Source of the DNA: Gnetum montanum
Taxonomy: Eukaryota; Streptophyta; Gnetopsida; Gnetales; Gnetaceae
Direction: 5' to 3'
DNA: 64,000 bases
NCBI GenBank assembly: GCA_015680685.1
Contig: MNCI01023302.1
Span: 1,464,930 to 1,528,929, forward strand
Numbering within the stretch: the first letter of the stretch is position 1; each line of letters starts with the position of its first letter. The translations under genes and the position numbers were made by a program. The notes beneath the pieces were generated by a model that searched no databases, had not been told where the DNA came from, and worked only from the letters and a program-made list of their open reading frames with translations. Positions 33,912 through 45,250 of this stretch are shown in pieces.

Positions 33912-34497
33912 TGATGAAACGCAATATCATGTTCGCCCCTGCGATATCGCGTACGCGATATCGCAACCCACCGCAATGCCTATAAATAAGAGGCAGCTTT
34001 CCATGCTTTAGGAATCTAGAGTTAGACCCTTAGCCAAACTATAGCAGTTTTACCATTCCAGAGTTAGAATAATTTCCATGTGCCTGTAGTAGGATTCTTA
34101 AAGTGAACGGATCTTTATTCGAGCAAATTGTACCTAAGCACACATTTGTGTATGGCAATAAAGACGAACTTTCTGATAAACCTTGTAGCATGTGGACTAA
34201 GCTAAATAGGATTTAATTATTGTTAATGTTTAAATGCTTTCCTAGATAATTAAATCTCTCTCAACCCTTGACTCTCCTAGTTAAGTGCATTCAGTACAAC
34301 CACTTCGAGCACGTGTGTAACGCTAGGTAACCTAGTAACGAGTAGCGTTTGGTAATCCCAGTAGTGTTGCACTGGTTCAGGGTGTGTGCAGAAAGTGGGA
34401 ATGGATACTGGTGCTAGGAAAATTAGAACTTAGTTAGTGAATAGTTAATGAAAGTTAGTTATTTAGTTCTCTTCACCTTTCCCTATTAGCATAGGCA
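33912..34497 (+). repeat. Element F 5' LTR, left part (cut by gap)
   Basis: This matches 39985-40598 of the 3' LTR. U3 has a perfect palindrome at 33941-33964. TATAAATA is at about 33981-33988. The last 211 bases of the LTR fall in the unknown-base gap. Confidence 0.9.
33941..33964. promoter_or_regulatory. 24-bp perfect palindrome in the LTR U3
   Basis: Two GCGATATCGC arms flank GTAC, giving a perfect 24-base palindrome (26 with the outer T/A pair), about 17 bases before the TATA box. Related but decayed GATATC pairs lie at the same place in the LTRs of C, D, E and the F 3' LTR. It is a candidate binding site for a symmetrical regulator; the factor is unknown. Confidence 0.6.
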
Positions 34498-34565
34498 NNN
34501 NNNNNNNNNNNNNNNNNNNNNNNNNNNNNNNNNNNNNNNNNNNNNNNNNNNNNNNNNNNNNNNNN
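34498..34565. other. Assembly gap (68 unknown bases)
   Basis: A run of N. By comparison with the F 3' LTR, at least 211 LTR bases plus the primer binding site should lie here, so the run length is not the true gap size. Confidence 0.95.
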
Positions 34566-34676
34566 GTAGAACATAGGAAATCATCCACATCATTGGGAAG
34601 CTAGAACGAACCCTTAGGGTTAATCCAAAGAAAAAAAAAGAAGATAACGGTAAATAGCACACTGAACAAGACTAAA

Positions 34677-37239
34677 ATATCTTCTTCTTCACACAAAAGC
34701 ATTTCACCGCCTAGGACCAACATAAGAAACAGTCGGCGGCATAACACAAGTAACCAAGATCCGCTAGTTCCTCAACAATTCAGTGTGGTATATATTCATC
34801 ACGATGAGTATATAATTGACTTTACCTTTATCCTCCATCAAGATGAACAACTACATTGGAGAGACTTGGAGGGTAACATAGTGTTGCCTCTAGAGCGAGT
34901 GGTCCCCAACATGCTCCTTCGTGCTCTTTCATGAATAGGCATGTCACAATTGTACGCAGAGTACATTGCATGTGATTATGACACAAGGGAAAATCATCCC
35001 ACAGAAGTGCAACATCAAGGGGACTTGCGACAGGAGAGATACTATACATCGTTGAAGGGCAAAGGACCCCATAATGTTCCACCCATCTTAATCGAAATTG
35101 AGGGTGGTGAACCTATTTCAATAGGTTCTCCACAAAATGATATTCCCCCTCTTAACGATGGTGAGGAGGTGGTGTATCAGAACCTTCACTCTACGATTCA
35201 CAACCCTGGTTCTAATCCCCATGAACACCAAGTGTTTAACGAGGGAACACAAACACATGATAAGGGCAGGCAGTCTGATCATCATCACAATCGGAGTCGA
35301 GACCATCGAAGAGAAGGTAGGAAACATCGTCATGGCAATGGTTCTCCTTCTTCTTCACCTTCATCACCACACTCACCCTCTCCTTTAGTATCAAGATGCA
35401 TTCATAAGGAGCCTAATCATGAGGACAAAGGTAAACAAAGTGAGAAACCTCGACGAGAGAGTCGAGAGCGAGAATGAGGGCACTCTAGAGAGTCACGACA
35501 TGGAAGAAGGGAAAGTAGGGAACCGCGTAGACATCATAGACGCTATGAAAGAAATGATCGCAAAGAACCCCTACTTGCAACCCGAAGCATGTTAGACATC
35601 ACAGAGGCTGTAAGAATTCCTACAAGGCACCAGAAAGATAGCAGGATCAAGAGATTAGACATGAATAACATCCAATGATTTGAGGGGGGATACAATGCTG
35701 ATCCTCAGAACCACTTACAAGAATTTCATGATGCATGTGCCTTCCAAAACATTGAGAATGAATGGAAAAAGCTAAAGTTGTTCCCAAGGACACTAGTAAA
35801 AGAAGCAGAAAGCTAGTATTGGTCCTTAGAACTGGAATCCATTCGAAGGTGGAGTACGATGCTAGAACTGTTTAATGATAAGTATCAAATGTACTCCCAG
35901 GTCTCCAACCTGCAAAAGAAAATCTAAGGATGGAAGTAGGGAACTCATGAACCCTTGGATGTTGCCATGGGCTAATACTATGCACTATTACATTCTTGCC
36001 TGGGCCATCGTTACTCGCAGCAGGATCAACTACGCCATCTCGTAGATGGACTTAGGCATAAAACTAGGAGAATCCTTGGAATGTATGCCTAATGAAGATT
36101 ATCAGAGCTTAGGTTCCATCAGGTTCATAGATTGTTGGAGCAAGTAGCTAAGGAAGAAGGGGAGCTATGTAAGAGAGAAAGTGAGAAAGAGTATAACCGC
36201 GATCCTTCCCTCCGAAAAAGGGGAGTGAGATTCTATGAGGAGGAGGAAGAGTCACCACTTGAAGAGATGATGCATAGGAAAACCTTGCTACTCCAAAAAT
36301 TAGCAATAGAAGTGTCAGCAAAGGTAGACCAAATGTGGGACTCCTTAGATAGTAGATTTGAAACCATTCTCAAAATCGTAGAGGAGTCTAAGAAGTGAGG
36401 TAGTGACTATGACAAAAAGAAAAAGAGGGATTTGGACCATGCACGTAACAAAGATAAGGGTAAAATGGCCATCACTGAAGAGGTTTTGGATTCTGATATG
36501 GACAATGATGGTGGATGTGAAATATGCCAATATGACCATCCTAAGGGATGTTGCCCAATAATCTCACATCTGCAAGAGTCTGGGATGTATGCACTTAACC
36601 CATGACTTAACAAACGGCAAGCACCCCCGATGGTTACCTTATCCCCAAGGTAACCGAAGGCAGTTCCACCAACCTTTAACGGATTATCCAAGTGAAACTC
36701 CACCACAACCTATTGAGCAACACCAACAGTGGCAATACCCATAGTCATGGGGGATGTCATGACCAAGGCAACAATACCCTTATCGGCAACCAGATCCATA
36801 TGGCTACTATGTGCAGCAGCCAATCTCTCCATGTGACTCTGTTGATCACGTGACACCACAACATCATTACCAAGCTTGAGAGTATTATAGGACTCCTTCT
36901 CCTGGAAGAGACAACCCACAAGCATACCATTCTCTGAATCCACTCACAACTCTCACACTAATAACTCCATTACCACTTGCGCCAGTGATGCAAGGGAAAC
37001 TCCCCACTCAACCACAACAATGTAATACTACGAGAGCTATAAACCTTCAACCCGCTACTACTTTTGACAACCATACAAAGAGAAGAGCTTTCTTCAGAAC
37101 CAATAGTCCAAACAAGCTCTCACAACCACAAGTGGTTGAGCCTCCAAAGGCTTCTCCATCAAATAAGGCTTTAGATCTCCCTTCAAATCAAAAACAGAGC
37201 TTAATGCACACAGTTATGTTAACACATACCATCACTGAC
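34677..37239 (+). pseudogene. Element F gag (decayed, start codon lost)
   Basis: Where D has ATG the aligned codon is ATA (34677-34679). Its frame stays open to TGA at 34932-34934, a stop shared with D. A basic His/Ser/Arg region follows (34941-35477). The capsid core (about 35680-36130) contains 'FHDACAFQNIENEWKKL' and is the part deleted in D. An acidic/Lys-rich segment with a probable coiled coil covers 36132-36398. The Cys/His motif 'CEICQYDHPKGCC' (about 36519-36557) has spacing C-x2-C-x3-H-x3-C, not the usual zinc-knuckle spacing. A Pro/Gln-rich tail runs to about 37240. Many stops are present. Confidence 0.8.
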
Positions 37240-37806
37240 TAGATTAAGGAGGGCCACCTTCCCAGGAAATTCTTTGATCTTGGAAGTCCTTTAATTTACC
37301 TCCAAGTCACTGGGAATGAACCACGTAAAGCTCTTCTGGACTCAGGTTTCGGATTCAACTTAATATCATAAGAGATGTATAAAGCCTAGAACCTACCTCC
37401 ACTAAAAAAGAGAAATATTCACTTAGAGCTTGTTGACCAATCCATCATTGTTCCCTTGGGACTGGTGGAGGACATTGTTACCACTGTGTGTGGTTGGTCA
37501 TACCCAACTGATTTCCTAGTGATACGAGTGAATAATGACAAAGGGGACTTCCCAATAATAATGGGAAGGACATGGCTAAGTACCATAAACACATGCCTAG
37601 GAATTCGTGATCTTTCCCTAGAAATATCTAAGGAAAACACTTTTGGAAAGATCGAGAGGAAGAAAGTTCCATGCATCACATACAGTGATACAGGGTGTGA
37701 TTGTGTACAGGAATGTTCAACATTTCCTGCATGCAACCGGTGTGCCCAAGAAATTAACATACACAAGTGCTTGTATGTAGCAACCACACAACAAGAAGAC
37801 ACCTAG
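37240..37806 (+). pseudogene. Element F aspartic protease (decayed)
   Basis: The active-site Asp-Ser-Gly is kept in 'LLDSGFGFNLIS' (about 37335-37370), followed by a stop. The second part, 37456-37806, is open and contains 'FPIIMGRTWLSTINTCLGIRD' split over the conserved block, and a Cys-rich tail. It is close to D's protease. Confidence 0.85.
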
Positions 37807-37931
37807 TGGTTGACAAGTAATCGAGAGAGCAACTCACCAACGTGCATGGAACTAACTGGGGGAACAACTTGCGCCCACGTTGAAAGCATAGATGCACTGG
37901 AGAGAAGCGTCACCAACTTCCAACCCTTAAC

Positions 37932-38171
37932 TTGAAAACATCAATTGGGAGAAGTTGGACACTTCTAAAAAATTCAAATAAGTGCTTCGATAAGATATTA
38001 CTAGTCAATGTGCAACAGACCAACCTTTACAATGCATCTAAATGGCCAATGCACATCATACCTCGAAGAAGGGATGACCTCGCTCATTATTTTGGATCTC
38101 CTCCTTTCAACTCAGTCATGGGGGAGATGGCCACCTATGCTGATCAAACGAGACCCTCAGTTCCTTTTTAA
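37932..38171 (+). pseudogene. Element F integrase C-terminal tail
   Basis: Around 38000-38110 the DNA encodes, in shifting frames, 'LLVNVQQT', 'RRRDDLAHYFGSPPFNS' and 'GEMATYADQ', matching the last part of D's integrase (8456-8600, minus). It follows the protease after only about 130 bp, so the roughly 2.6 kb for reverse transcriptase, RNase H and the integrase core has been deleted between them. Confidence 0.75.
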
Positions 38172-39974
38172 TTTTTTGTTTTACAAATTTCTTTAACTTT
38201 TCTTGTTTTTGTTTTGCAACATCGTTCATACTCTTTCATTTCTTTGTGTGTTTGATTATTTTGTTCGATTCGTCACCTAATAAGTGCTCCTAGAGATGGT
38301 ATGAACTGTATTTCATTGATTGATAATGTTTGGTTTTTACCTTTGAGTTATGATGTTGATACTAAGGTATGGTTCTTTTGATATAACAGGTAACGAGTCC
38401 ACGTCATCCATGTATCCATGAATTTCTATGATCTCTCTTAGCTTGGAATTGTATAGTCCCTTTACTTAAATAATAAGAACTATCAACAAATCAGTGACTG
38501 GGCATTTCTCAAACTAAGGAAAGGAATGAAAAGGGTGTGACTTCAAGGGAACTTGATGCATTTGTGCTGGCCATTCTCTTGGGTGCCTGGATGTTTTCTT
38601 CCTGAGTTTTCCTTACCATTCTGACGATTGCTCCATTATTGGGAAGCTGAGCCAATAAAAATAATAAGTCTTTGCATGGTGTGGTTCTCATGCAAAACAA
38701 AAAAAATAGTGAGAATTCAAAGCACATCCCTTAGACGAAATAATCATCTAGGCTACAAGCACTGGTTATGGAACTAAATAAACATGTTCCCTCTAACTAA
38801 GGCCCTTCCCACTTTCTCCTTTTTCGTTTCGTCGGAATGGTGATGACTCTTTGGTGGAAGTATTCTTGTTACTTCAAGTGGATGGATTGGCTAAATGTAT
38901 TAATGCGAAGTCACTGGATGTGGTTTGTTTGAGGCTAGATTTGGAATGAGATCTACTAAGTCACATTAACCATTAATACACAAGGGGCTGTACACCACCT
39001 TGCTCTTGAGACTCCATTCCATTCTCTCCTTTCCATCCTTCTTTCTCCATTTTCACCTCAGTGTCGGTTGTATCAATAGTCCATATTTTGGTTGATGCAT
39101 TATTTTCTTTTTGGTAAATTCTTGTGGTTAAGACTTTAACTCTTGCTCCCAAATGACATTTGTAGAGCCTACGGACTCTTTGAATGTGGGATTGTCAGGG
39201 CATTAAGGGCATGAGCCTGCTTTGGGGAGGATCCACTGGCATTCCTATTTTGTGCATCCATTAATTTATTTCCCTTAAAAATTTCCGCAATCACCATTTA
39301 TTTTATTCATCTTCATCTTTGACATCCATTTTATCAGCGCGCCATTTCTTTTTCTCCATCTTTCTTATTCCTTATCTTTTTCCATTCTCTCGCTATCGGA
39401 GGTTCACTCTAAGTCATGGGGTTCTTGGTCCAATTTTTTTGATTTTCTCTTAACCCCTACACCTTGGGTAGTCACCAATATTATATCTCCAGATCTGCAT
39501 TAGCCATATCACAACTCAGCCAATGGACCTTACACTGAGACAAGGTATTAACTGCATTGTGATTCATTTACCCTTGCTAATATAAGACTGTGTTGTGTGT
39601 GCAGAAGATAATCATATAACAACGGATTGGATCTGGAGGGAACACTTGGAATAGACTAGTGCTAAAGCAGTTATGCAAGGAACAAGATTGATGACGCGCT
39701 TACGTAAGAACAATGAAAGGTGCAATCTTGGCATCAGCAGCAACAGACTTCTTCTTTTCTCTCTCTCTTCTCTCTTCTCTCTGAGATAGCAAATAATGTT
39801 GGATATCAAATGTGTTTAGTATTCACTCTTGTTGTCATGAACACTAATTTTTTCATGTATTGTAATGATGATCTGTTCACATGTCACCCCATTTACCATT
39901 AGTGTCATTCAAGTTAATAATCCCATACCTTCCCAATATTTTGTAAGGAACTCGAGGATGAGTTTTCATTCAGT
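38172..39974 (+). other. Element F 3' non-coding region
   Basis: 1.8 kb homologous to D 6551-8455. It holds the 'ctttggggaggatccactgg' box at 39219-39242. A 'ctctctctcttctctcttctctc' pyrimidine run is at about 39757-39781. No gene is seen. It ends 'ctcgaggatgagttttcatt' before the polypurine tract. Confidence 0.75.
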
Positions 39975-39984
39975 CATGGGGGTA
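39975..39984 (+). other. Element F polypurine tract
   Basis: 'catgggggta' directly precedes the 3' LTR start (39985). Confidence 0.85.
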
Positions 39985-40809
39985 TGATAAGCTGTGATAT
40001 TGCGTATGCGATATCGCAGCCACAATATCGTGTCCACCCCTGCGATATCGCTTACGTGATATCGTAGCCCGCCGTAATGTCTATAAATAAGAGGCAGCTT
40101 TCCATGATTTAGGCATCTAGAGTTAGAACCTTAGCCAAACTATAGCAGTTTTACCATTCTAGAGTTAGAATAATTTCCATGTGCCCGCAGTAGGAGTCTT
40201 AAAGTGAACGGATCTTTATTCGAGCAAATTGTACCTGAGCACACATTTGTGTACAGCAATAGAGACAAACTTTCTGATAAACCTTGTAGCATGTGGACTA
40301 AGCTAAATAGGATTTAATTATTGTTAATGTTTAAATGCTTTCTTAGATAATTAAATCTCTCTCAACCCTTGATTCTCCTAGTTAATTTCATTCAGTATGA
40401 CCGCTTCGAGCACATGTGTAACGCTTGGTAACCTATTAAAGAGTAGCATTTGGTAATCCTAGTAGCGTTGCACTAGTTCAGGGTGTGTGCGACAAGTGGG
40501 AACGGATACTGGTGCTAGGACAATTAGAACTTAGTTAGTGAATAGTTGATGAAAGTTAGTTATTTAGTTCTCTTCACCTTTCCCTATTAGCATAGGCATT
40601 AAAAAGATAAAAGATATAAAAATCATATACCTCAAGCTTACTTAACCATACAACCGTGACAATACAAGTAAGTTTGGGAAGACAGTGATTGATTAACCTT
40701 AAGTGTTCCATTAAGGCGCGTAAGCACTTAGTCCTTGGAGTTCGACCGGATCAGGCGTGAGACACTCGTATTCGTATGGTTGAGTGTAGGGGTACCTCGC
40801 CACTCATCA
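39985..40809 (+). repeat. Element F 3' LTR
   Basis: This 825-bp LTR starts 'tgataagctg' and ends 'cactcatca', followed by TTTGT. GATATC motifs lie at 39998-40065, and TATAAATA at about 40081-40088. Confidence 0.95.
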
Positions 40810-40922
40810 TTTGTAATCATAATAAGATAAGAACTTGATGTAACCAAGGGTACAAGGAAGATAAAGAATGATTGAAAATCAATTTAAATACTTTAGTAAT
40901 TTCAAATCCTTGTTGATTACAG

Positions 40923-43740
40923 ATGGTCCCAAAGAGATCAGCAGTTGACGGACCTTCCCAACATGGGAGCAAAAGACCAAGAGGTTGTGGGAGAGGCTAA
41001 GCAGGAGAACAAATTCCATAAGAAGAAAATGCAGAGTAGAAGGCCTAATCATACAACATTTGTCACTAAACTCCTATCGTTGAGCACTCAACCCAAGAAG
41101 AGGCAAAAGTCCCACCAACACCTAAATAAGGGAAACACCTCACACTATCTCCAAAATGCCTCTAGAACATACAAGAAAAATCCATCATGTCCATAGTCAT
41201 TATGGAATTGAACTTTGGTCCTTTCATAGACTTTACTCTAGAAGTGATGAAGATGCAACTTTGAGTGTCTCCACTATGGCCTACCTTATCTAATAGTGGT
41301 GAATGCTATCTAGGGGAAACCTACCAATTTTGGTAGAACAAATAAGCCCATGCAATAGTGAAAATTGAAGGAGTCTCTATGCCATATTCAATGGAGGTAA
41401 TCGTGAGGGCCCTCAACATTCCAAATGAAGAAGCCAATGTGGCATAAATTTTAACAAGGTCAGACATTGATGCCAAGAGGTTGTGATTACAAAGGACACA
41501 TTGGAAAGAAGACAAGGATTATAGTAAGCTCACAGCCAAAGAAAAGATATGTTTCAAGATTGGAACCTAACATTTGTTCTTGACAAAAAGGATTAATAGA
41601 ATATCAACATATGTGGCTAGAGGAAGTGCCATTATGATGGACAAATTTAAATCCAACATCATCCATGTGTTCTTCCTCAAAATCCAAAGGTGATTTAAAG
41701 AGAAGAAGGTAGGGAAACTGACACTTCAATTCCCTTACCTTATTTGGAAGCTATGCGAATAAACTGGAATCCTGGGATATATTAATGATGTCCCTAGGAA
41801 GGCACAAAATGATTCTTACACAAAAATGTTCAAGCTAGTTCTATCTAAGAAGGATTAGACAGAGAAGTGAACAAGCACCAAGGGAGTTGTAAGTTCCACT
41901 CCTACTAGTAACATTCCAATTACCGATTAGTAGTAACAAGTAAGACCTAGTAGCCAACCACATGTTGAACATCAATAGCAACAACAAAAACAATAAGAAG
42001 CACCATTTTCATTGCCATAAGACTATAGACCATTTATGAGCCACCTGGAACAAATTGTAGAAACCATAAACTAGAGAACAAGAGAGCTTCATCAAGCCCA
42101 CTATAGCCACAAATACAACAAGTGGGTAGTTGTCACTTTGGATAGGAGGAGAGGATGACTAGGTACAAAAAATATTCAAAAATGTTGCATCATTCCAAGT
42201 CATGCATGAAACTAGTGAAGGTGCCATAGTTGGGGTCATGCGACACCAAGATGCATCAAGAGCTATAGAGGTCATCACTAACCATATTAAGGAATCATTC
42301 AATGTACTTATTGTGCCACTGGTTAATATTTCTTGAGTAAGAGATGCTTAAATGCTTGCTGAAACCTCAATGACTTATGCAGAACATGAAGACATATTGG
42401 ATAGACTATTATAGAAAGACAAAGTCATGCAAAATATTTTTGATATCTTGAACGATATCATTGTAGTTCAGTTTGATCTTATTATGGAAAGTTGGTCATG
42501 GTAGAAACTAGAGTTGAACATGCAAAGAATGAGGTGCAACAATTATAAGCAAAGTTAGTGAATCTAAGAGCTAAAAAGAGAGACCCTGCACAATTCATAG
42601 TGCTTGACCAACTTGAATAATTTAGAACTAATCATGTAAGGTAGTTGATTACACATAACATGTAAATGAAGAAAGAGAAGGAGAAGGTAGTTTGGCCAAC
42701 TTGAATAATTTAGAACTAATCATGTGAGTTAGTTGATTACACATAACATGTAAATAAAGAAAGAAAAGGAGAAGGTAGTGTGGGATGCATTAGTGGCAGA
42801 AGCCCAAATGCATTTACATGCCAAAGCACTCACAACCTTACAAGAGCATAACAAATAACTTGCTATTGACAATACTAAGTTAACAAACAGAGAAAAGTAG
42901 AAAAATGTTCTTGAAGAAAGCATTCAACAACTCAAAGAATAACTTGTTAGAGTTAACCAAGATATGAGTCACTTGGCCAGGAAGAATTAAAACTTATCAA
43001 TGGAAGAAGTTTGCATCATCCATTAGAAATTTGCAATAGAAATAAATGCATAGAGGAATAAGGCCAAGAAGCATGAATGACTCAAAGAATACTTCAGAGA
43101 TCAAGTGGACATGTATAAATAGATAAATGAAAAAGAAATCTAGATGGAAAAGGCCAAAATCAATTCCATCTCTCAAAATCCAGACTGATAGCCAATCTTG
43201 GATAGCCTTGTCCATGTCCATCAGGTCGAGGTGAAAAAAAAGACCTACACATAGAGGACTTGATAGAGTACATGGGGTTAGTGAATCTCTTATATGCTAA
43301 CTTGGCCATGTTAACAGTAGAACAAACTTGAAATGAATTGAAGCGACAACGAAAAAATGTTCAACAGAAGCTACATGTTACAAATTTTGAACTTGAGATT
43401 ATCAAAGCTAGCTACCAGGGCCAAAAGAATGTAGTGGTGAACTTGGCACATTGAATGTTAGATTACTAAGAGCTAAGAAAGTCATCCAAATCCTTTAAGG
43501 AAGAGAGGTGATAGTTTGCAACTTAGTACGTAAAGGCCAATAAAATGTTTCCATAGCTACCATGTCCATGGGATGTACCAGCTCCATCCAACATTGCTCA
43601 ATAAGCATGGATGGTACATGATCCAAGGACAAAGGAAAAAAAGATTTAAGTGCTTTTGAACTAGGACCAATTCCAAAAGCTTGATGACAAAGGGAAGCAA
43701 CTGATGGAAGAGCCTCCACCACCTAGAACAAGCTACATCA
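40923..43740 (+). pseudogene. Element G ORF2: coiled-coil-rich protein of unknown function
   Basis: The start is ATG at 40923 (Met-Val-Pro-Lys-Arg-Ser), immediately after 'gattacag', which looks like a 3' splice site. The N-terminal half has 'VSPLWPTLSNSGECYLGETY' (about 41268-41327), 'MPYSMEVIVRALNIPNEEA' and 'STYVARGSAIMM', all shared with E and C. From about 42480 a Lys/Glu/Leu-rich region is probably coiled coil. It includes a local duplication (42604-42690 and 42691-42770, sharing 'tagttgattacacataacat'). The end, 'LMEEPPPPRT', is near 43710-43735. Many stops are present. No known enzyme motif and no clear membrane segment was found. Confidence 0.75.
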
Positions 43741-43930
43741 TGTTATTTCAAATTCTTATTTTGTTTTGTTTTATCTTGAAAATAGTCAAATGTGTCTAAT
43801 TTTTGTAAATACCACTACGACATTCAAAGAGTCATGTAAATATAGTTATGTTAAGTCAAATCTACCTCCCAATTTTATAAGGGACTCTATCCTCATTTTG
43901 TTTGAACTTGAGGACGAGTTTCCAGTCAAT

Positions 43931-43940
43931 CATGGGGGTA
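43931..43940 (+). other. Element G polypurine tract
   Basis: 'catgggggta' directly precedes the 3' LTR start (43941), preceded by the shared 'ttgaggacgagtttccag'. Confidence 0.85.
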
Positions 43941-44828
43941 TGATAAAGTCAATTTTTATTGCACTATGATATCATATCTACGATATTGTAGCAATGATGT
44001 TGTAGATATGATGTCATAATCCATGCTATGTCATCATTGATACAATGTCTTGGAATGTGTGAAACCTTATAAATACCAACACTTTGATGCACAATCAATA
44101 GCTTTTCATTCTACCCTTAGCGAAATTCTTGCAGTTTGTTTTGTAGCCTTAGTGATAGAGTGAATGTCTATAGTGTGATGTTAGGTAGTTGTACAAAATC
44201 TTTATTCAAGTAAAGTGTACTTGGGCATAGTTCATGTCCAGAAATAAAGATCTAGTTTGCTTTCCATCATTGCAAGATCCACTTAGTTTTCTTTTTGTTA
44301 CTTAGCATAATTTCCTCCTTTTCCTTAGTTAATACTTTATGTTCTCAAGTACTTTACATTTTCATGTTTCCTCATTAACCAAAATGGATATGAATGATTT
44401 TGAGCACTAAGTATAAATATTTGGTAATCCTAGTAGTGTTATTGCTTGGTTTGTCCAATAGCATAATACTTGGTAACCCAGTAATGATTACATAAGCCTA
44501 AGGCATGTATAGTAAATTAGGACTAGATATCCATTGCACTAGGCTAAGATAGATGTATGTTTTCATTGTGAATTAGACTTAGAGATTTATTCAATCATGT
44601 ATACCTTTAAGAGTAATAAGAGCCAACCAACATCAATTAATCATATGCCTCACTAAGAGTTAAACCATACACTAGAACTTCACTAACTTGAAGTGGGAAG
44701 ATAGTGATCTTGAACTTAAAATCAATGACTAGCATAATTACATTGTCCATTCATGGATTACAATCTAGTTGTGTGTAGACACTCATGACTTGTATGGTAG
44801 AGTGCTAGGATAACTCAACGACTCATCA
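43941..44828 (+). repeat. Element G 3' LTR
   Basis: This 888-bp LTR starts 'tgataaagtcaa' and ends 'gactcatca', followed by ATTAG. It carries one copy of the segment duplicated in the 5' LTR. Confidence 0.95.
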
Positions 44829-44833
44829 ATTAG

Positions 44834-45250
44834 ATACACTAAAGCTTTGATTATCTTTAAGAAATTTTAATGAACTTTCTATAATACTTTGTCTATCCAA
44901 GGAATGAAGTAACATTTTTAACTATTAGTGGTCTTTATGGGATTCTTTGGATAATCCTTTATCTTGTTAGGATCTACATCAATGCCTTTTTCTAAAATTT
45001 TGTGCCTTAATATAATTAAGTAGCTCTTCCATCGGTTTAATTTTTAGATTAGTCCTTATGCTCCTTGTCAATACCTACTTTAACCTATACAAATCTTGGT
45101 CAAAATCATTCATCCAATCCTATAAGAATTATAGATAAGAAAGAAATACAATTACAAAGTGAAGTGATTCCAATGATAAAGGTGTTCTAAGAATGACATG
45201 GAATCTAAGAAGCATCTTCAAAAGTTGAAATAAAAATGAGATCTAAATTA
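44834..45250 (-). pseudogene. Relic I: minus-strand Athila-like reverse transcriptase, part 2
   Basis: This continues the relic broken at 27587. About 44880-45130 aligns with D 10420-10690 on the same strand, for example 'ctatccaaggaatga' against D's 'gtgtccaaggaatga', and 'ttagattagtccttatgc' against 'ttagattagtctctacac'. No reading frame is left. About 250 bp present in D is missing at the G insertion point. Confidence 0.7.

Larger units (their letters stand above)
33912..40809 (+). mobile_element. Element F: Athila-like element deleted for pol core (gag + PR + integrase tail)
   Basis: LTRs at 33912 to within the gap, and 39985-40809, are flanked by the exact 5-bp duplication TTTGT (33907-33911 and 40810-40814). 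The internal region encodes gag, protease and the last part of integrase. Reverse transcriptase, RNase H and the integrase core are absent. Gag, protease and the 3' non-coding region match D more closely than they match C, E or G, so F is a deletion derivative of a D-like element. An assembly gap covers the 5' LTR end, primer site and leader. Confidence 0.9.
27588..44828 (+). mobile_element. Element G: non-autonomous Athila-like element (gag + PR + ORF2)
   Basis: LTRs at 27588-28630 and 43941-44828 are flanked by the 5-bp duplication ATTAG (27583-27587 and 44829-44833). Order: LTR, tRNA-Asp-type primer site, gag, aspartic protease, about 2.1 kb non-coding with conserved boxes, ORF2, polypurine tract, LTR. 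There is no reverse transcriptase, RNase H or integrase. Element F is inserted at 33912. The host of G is relic I. Confidence 0.9.
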
